Below, piece after piece: positions 59,936 to 64,000 of a stretch of 64,000 nt of DNA (position 1 is its first letter; every line of letters begins with the position of its first letter). The stretch comes from Lachancea dasiensis. Lineage: Eukaryota > Ascomycota > Saccharomycetes > Saccharomycetales > Saccharomycetaceae. The notes beneath the pieces were generated by a model. That model was not told where the DNA came from, searched no databases, and saw only the letters and a list, made by a program, of their open reading frames with translations. The DNA lies in assembly GCA_900074725.1 (NCBI GenBank), contig LT598459.1, positions 1,002,467-1,066,466 of the forward strand. Reading direction: 5' to 3'. Position numbers and translations under genes: made by a program.

Positions 59936-61526
59936 AGAGCTCCAAACCGCAGATTTTGGAGAGCTTTTGAATGCTACAGGATCTTTACACACTAGACAAT
60001 TTCAAAATTTTACTGTCAATAATAACAGCTTCGTACAAAAGGCTACCAGTTAATTTAGATTAGGCGCTGAGTACACTGTGAGAGAACTTCCTGGGCGGTT
60101 TATGTTAAGGTTGGTGGGCCTGGCTAACAATCACAGCACTTGAATGCCAAGCCAGACCCGGATAGCTGTTCAATTGGGTTAGGTGACACATAGACTCTAC
60201 TGAATCCAAACCAGATTTATTGGTCTACGAGTAATTCAGTAGTTACTATCCTTGAGGTTGAATTTGAGGTAGGCTATAAGCTCGCAGAGTTCTAATTGCA
60301 TGTATAATTTGATTGATTAATCTTTAATGTGAGCTTTCTTGTATATCGATTGTGAAATCTTGGTTCATGCTCTTTGTCTCAATCCTTGAAAGGAACTAAA
60401 GTAATCATCCATGATCAATGCAGAGGGCCTCTGAGAAGCAGGAGAAAATGAACAAACAATAAGACTTTTACTTCAAGCCGTAATGAGTACCAGATCGCAA
60501 TAGTAGCTGATTGTGGTAATATATTAATTGGGTGTTCATAGGCCCCAAAGTCTCTTACGGCCACTTCTTACCGGCGACAACCACCTGCCGCTGATAAAAT
60601 CACTCGGAGACTTTGGTACATCGGCTAATGAGAACGTACAATAAAGCTCATGCCAGGGATGCAAAATGTGGAACAGCCATTTCTTGCATCTTTGTGTTGA
60701 ATCCAAACATCTTCGGAACACTATACAAAGTTGTCAAGTAACAGCGTATTTCCATCAAGCTTCAAATCGAGCTTCCGATCGAGATTGCTAAGCTAACGTG
60801 ATATTCCGGCCTTGGAAAACATGAGGAAGGATGGGTGATGGTACGTAAGATTGGTAATTGGTTTACAGTGTTCGTAGCTGAGTAGCTCATTTATTGGTCC
60901 CTACACCCATGCCGCAGAGATTACCACGACCTGATCAACCGAGAATAAAAGTTGAAATGTGGCATCGCTAGCTTGCATTTGAGAACCATATTAGCGTTGT
61001 CTAAGACGGTGGCACTTTAGCAATCAAGGCTTAAATGGACAATGCGTCTTTATATGGCAACAGGCTTAAACAGGAAACTTGAGTCAACATGGGGCCAATA
61101 TTCGATAGCGGACTGAAAGGCCAAAAGCCAATGCAAAAATTATCAGAAAAGTGCAAAGAATTGATTGAAATTAAAAATCATAAATTCACCGCGTCCACTG
61201 CGAGCGAATCTACAAGAGGGTTTAGCGTGGAGTGTCAGTCACTACACCAAACCGGACCAAATACTTAACGAGGTATGCAAAAAGGTAAAAATCTAGTGGT
61301 GTAACTCGGGATCACCATCTTAGTTGGTGAGCAAATAGTCCTTGAAGCACCTAATATTGAAATATGATCTGTTAAGATATTGTGCTCGTGGTATTACAGC
61401 CGAGAGTCGACAGCATAATAAAAAAGAAGTGAGAAGTTGAAGCCACCGAGTATTAGTTGGATCAACGAAGCTTCACTTTGCACAACCGAAATTAGTTGAG
61501 AAAACACCATTTTCTGGCTTATCGCC
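59936..61526. other. 1.6-kb region MEF1 promoter to FET5 3' end
   Basis: Holds the MEF1 promoter and the FET5 3' flank, but is longer than these need. The longest frame (60536-60721, leftward, 61 codons) has no homology. No tRNA B box with foldable arms or snoRNA box pair with a terminal stem was found. Confidence 0.5.
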
Positions 61527-63386
61527 CTAATTTGATTCCGCTGGCTCCTCAAGTAATTCCTTAAGTTTGTTGTACATTGACTCATCATCTTGAATAGACT
61601 CGCTGAGTCCATAATGCACGATGGTCTGGAGACCCCAGATACCAACAAAGCATGACATGACAAACGCAACATAACCTTTCCATGTGAAGCCCTCCGGCAA
61701 AGGATCGGGTTGCCTTGGAAGCCCTGCCAGATTTAGCCAATCGTCGACATGCCCAGCAGCATTCCCTGCTACTGGCACGTCACCTGTCGAACAAACTTGC
61801 TTGAAGTTTTCAGTTAAAGCTTCGTTTGCTTGCAATTGCAAAGGAGCCTCAATGAAAAGAGCCGCGAGACCCTGTTCAAGATGCCAATCGACGTGGCAGT
61901 GAAACATCCAGATGCCCGGATTGTTGGCCACAAACCTTAGTACAATATGCCCATTTGGCTCCAAAACAACAGTGTCTCTACGCATGGGAAAGTCAGGAAA
62001 TTCCATCAACGGTGAGCTGCTATTATAAGGAATCGGTTCACCATCTTCGCCATTACCCGAGGGGTCCTCCAAAAAGCTCGGAGATTTTTGAACGACTTGG
62101 AAATTATGCCCGTGCATGTGGAATGGATGTCTGCCATCGTCATAGTTGTTAACAACGACTTCTACAACCTCCCCATACTCCAGGATAAATGGATTCACAT
62201 TTTCACCATAAATTGAGGGATTCTTCACAAGATGCTTTGGTGCGGTGATCGCGGTCACCAGAGTTGGAACTTTAGGAGCAACATAAGAAATATTGTTGAA
62301 GAAAGCGTAGTTAACGCCATCACCTAAATTATCCATTTTCACATCCAAGGTGATTTGATAGTCATAATCAGGAAGCAGTGCCGTCTTTTCTAGGGGCGTC
62401 AAGTAAAAATCATTCGTGACCCCATCAAAGCTATCGATAAAGTACTCATCAGCAAATGGTGCCTCACCATTGTAGAGAACTTGATTGGTTCTGTTCAATA
62501 TCAAACCTGGAGTTACAACATCAAGCATGGTCTCGTCCATAATTTGCATCAGTGCGTAATTTTTATTGCTCTCGGGTTTGGAATGGACCAAAACCGTGGT
62601 ACGCTGGCCTGTGGCTAAATACAACAAACTGGTGGTGTTTGGTGTGACGTAAACACCATCGACTTCGACAATAGTAAATTCGTGATCTTCCAAGTAAACG
62701 TATTGAGACACAAAATTGCCGACGTTAATGAACCGCAGGAGATAGACGGTATCAGGATCGAAACTTATCGAAGCATTTACCGTATTGTTAAAGAGGATAT
62801 TTTGAGGAACAGGCTCAGCACCAGTAGGGTTGTAGCGGGTGAGGAATTCATCCATGACCTCGTAGTACGGTTTATGGTAGTGGTCACTGAGCTGAATGAT
62901 CATTTCTTCATCGTATTCAAACGGCTCGTCTTCGTCGTGAACTATCAAAGCAGTTCTCATTCCGTCTGTGTACTGCGCTCCGGAATGTGAGTGCATCCAA
63001 TACGTGCCAACCTGGTTGTCGACCGTGAAGTTGTACACATACGTGTCTCCAGGCATGATGGGACATTGTGTTACCATCTGAGGGCCATCCATCTGGTTGG
63101 AATTCTCGTCCACGTTCCGATGAAAGAAACCATGGAAATGCAATGATGTTGGCTGGTCGTCAAACCCATTAGTTAGCCGCACGATGAGGCGATCACCTTT
63201 ATTGACGTGGATATCTGGAATTGGCCATTCACCATTAAAACCGATCATCATCTTCTCGTGCATACCATCCGGGTTTCTTCGTACCCAGCCAGTTGTGAAG
63301 TTATATTCGTGGGTCTGGCCTGCTGCCGCCCATCGTATCAGCAGCACGAGGCAAGCAAATAATGTTGTGAGGCCTATGCTTCTCAT
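61527..63386 (-). CDS. FET5: Multicopper ferroxidase Fet5-like
   Basis: Type I membrane multicopper oxidase that oxidises Fe2+ for a partnered permease. The 619-residue product (YFL041W, 622 aa) has a signal peptide (1-22), three cupredoxin domains and one C-terminal membrane span (GYVAFVMSCFVGIWGLQTIV) with a short acidic tail. Copper sites are LHFHG (His83, His85), MHSHSG (132, 134), HPFHMHGHNF and HCHVDWHLEQGL; the last carries the HCH that links type 1 and type 3 copper. Many N-glycosylation sequons occur. Fet5 (vacuolar, with Fth1) and Fet3 (plasma membrane, with Ftr1) are hard to separate by sequence. I choose FET5 because its neighbour is the YFL040W-like gene's side, as in S. cerevisiae. 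Confidence 0.88.
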   Translation of the reverse strand: MRSIGLTTLFACLVLLIRWAAAGQTHEYNFTTGWVRRNPDGMHEKMMIGFNGEWPIPDIHVNKGDRLIVRLTNGFDDQPTSLHFHGFFHRNVDENSNQMDGPQMVTQCPIMPGDTYVYNFTVDNQVGTYWMHSHSGAQYTDGMRTALIVHDEDEPFEYDEEMIIQLSDHYHKPYYEVMDEFLTRYNPTGAEPVPQNILFNNTVNASISFDPDTVYLLRFINVGNFVSQYVYLEDHEFTIVEVDGVYVTPNTTSLLYLATGQRTTVLVHSKPESNKNYALMQIMDETMLDVVTPGLILNRTNQVLYNGEAPFADEYFIDSFDGVTNDFYLTPLEKTALLPDYDYQITLDVKMDNLGDGVNYAFFNNISYVAPKVPTLVTAITAPKHLVKNPSIYGENVNPFILEYGEVVEVVVNNYDDGRHPFHMHGHNFQVVQKSPSFLEDPSGNGEDGEPIPYNSSSPLMEFPDFPMRRDTVVLEPNGHIVLRFVANNPGIWMFHCHVDWHLEQGLAALFIEAPLQLQANEALTENFKQVCSTGDVPVAGNAAGHVDDWLNLAGLPRQPDPLPEGFTWKGYVAFVMSCFVGIWGLQTIVHYGLSESIQDDESMYNKLKELLEEPAESN

Positions 63387-63462
63387 AATAGCAGGTTTCG
63401 ACCTCTAGATGACTTTGATATGAATTTGTCACAAGGAATAATATACTTTTCAAAACCCCCGG

Positions 63463-63492
63463 CAGTACGATGATACCCAGTACGATGATACC
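63463..63492 (+). repeat. Two perfect tandem 15-bp copies upstream of FET5
   Basis: CAGTACGATGATACC occurs twice head to tail, 77-106 nt before the FET5 ATG. A related GTACG/ATGTACGATG continues to about 63511. It may be a duplicated regulator site or simple slippage. Confidence 0.8.
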
Positions 63493-63570
63493 ATGTACGG
63501 TCTATGTACGATGCTCCTCGTGAACGTTATGGCTTAAAACCATTTTTCATGCTATGCTATGACACAAACT

Positions 63571-63575
63571 GGGTG
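63571..63575 (-). promoter_or_regulatory. Weak Aft1-type core upstream of FET5
   Basis: The leftward strand reads GGCACCCA, containing the RCACCCR part of the iron-regulator Aft1 consensus YRCACCCR but lacking the leading pyrimidine. It lies about 185 nt upstream of FET5. Chance occurrence is quite possible. Confidence 0.25.
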
Positions 63576-64000
63576 CCATTATCAAATTTACAAATTGGCT
63601 ATTCATTGAATTACATAACCATTTCGTACTATATGCTCCTTACCATCTCTGTAATTATAGACGGCTGCGTCATTCATTCATTAAGTGTTCTCATTACTGT
63701 TTACTTACAAGGCATAAAGCCTTCGGAGAATGCCTTCTGAGCTTCACTGGCTAGGTGGCGCAAGACCATTGAATGCTAAGGTAATATTGATAAAAAACTG
63801 TCACAACGATGCACGATGACACAAAATATTTTGAGTAAAGAATTGCAAATAAGCTCGACAATACAATCAAAAGATTGCGACAGTAAGTAAAGAACACTCA
63901 ATAGAAACAGTACTTCTGTAGCTCTTTATTAAAGTCAATACCTACTTTCTCTGCTGTCCGGTCGACATGGAAAATTGTCTCGTGCTAATAATAATAAATA

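Larger units (their letters stand above)
63387..64000. other. FET5 upstream region
   Basis: 614 bases to the window edge. It holds the FET5 promoter, a 15-bp perfect tandem repeat (63463-63492) and a weak Aft1-like CACCC core (leftward strand, 63571-63575). A 78-codon ATG frame at 63504-63740 has no homology and is probably not a gene. Confidence 0.5.

Overview
The window is nuclear DNA from a budding yeast of the family Saccharomycetaceae. It holds 29 protein genes, nearly all recognisable as orthologues of Saccharomyces cerevisiae genes. Five of them carry short 5'-proximal spliceosomal introns with GTATGT donors and TACTAAC branch sites, and HAC1 carries an Ire1-type intron. The orthologues come alternately from two S. 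cerevisiae segments, YLR055-YLR069 (chromosome XII) and YFL027-YFL041 (chromosome VI). These two segments are sisters from the whole-genome duplication, so this is the unduplicated order of a non-WGD yeast. RPL22 is single-copy exactly where the S. cerevisiae ohnologues RPL22A (YLR061W) and RPL22B (YFL034C-A) would merge. A Lachancea-like genus is my best guess, not proven.

Layout. 0.2-8.7 kb: ERG3, CAF16, SPT8, GYP8 and an unrecognised Myb/SANT-like gene. Relative to everything to the right, the ERG3-GYP8 block is inverted in both order and strand. 8.7-12.9 kb: a 4.2-kb stretch with no supportable gene, lying at the inversion junction. 12.9-24 kb: MNL2, SHM2, AGX1, a DNAJC9-like J-protein gene with no counterpart among the S. 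cerevisiae J-proteins, HAC1 and REX2. 24-42 kb: RIM15, FRS1, a YFL034W-like hydrolase, RPL22, BMT6, MOB2 and RPO41. 42-54 kb: TUB2, YPT1, SND2, ACT1, a YFL040W-like transporter and SPC3. 54-64 kb: PET309, FYV7, MEF1 and FET5.

The strongest biology seen directly is at HAC1. Both Ire1 cleavage hairpins can be read (7-nt loops on perfect 5-bp stems), giving a 234-nt intron and a spliced tail like that of S. cerevisiae Hac1. A 15-nt segment of the 5' leader is perfectly complementary to the intron, the known translational-attenuation arrangement. The RPL22 intron carries a long hairpin that could be an ancestral form of the Rpl22 autoregulatory element. SHM2 and AGX1, two separate routes to glycine, are neighbours here but lie on different chromosomes in S. 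cerevisiae. Mitochondrial gene expression is represented by RPO41, PET309, MEF1 and REX2, and the secretory pathway by HAC1, YPT1, SND2, SPC3 and MNL2. No tRNA, rRNA, centromere, CRISPR array or mobile element could be supported.
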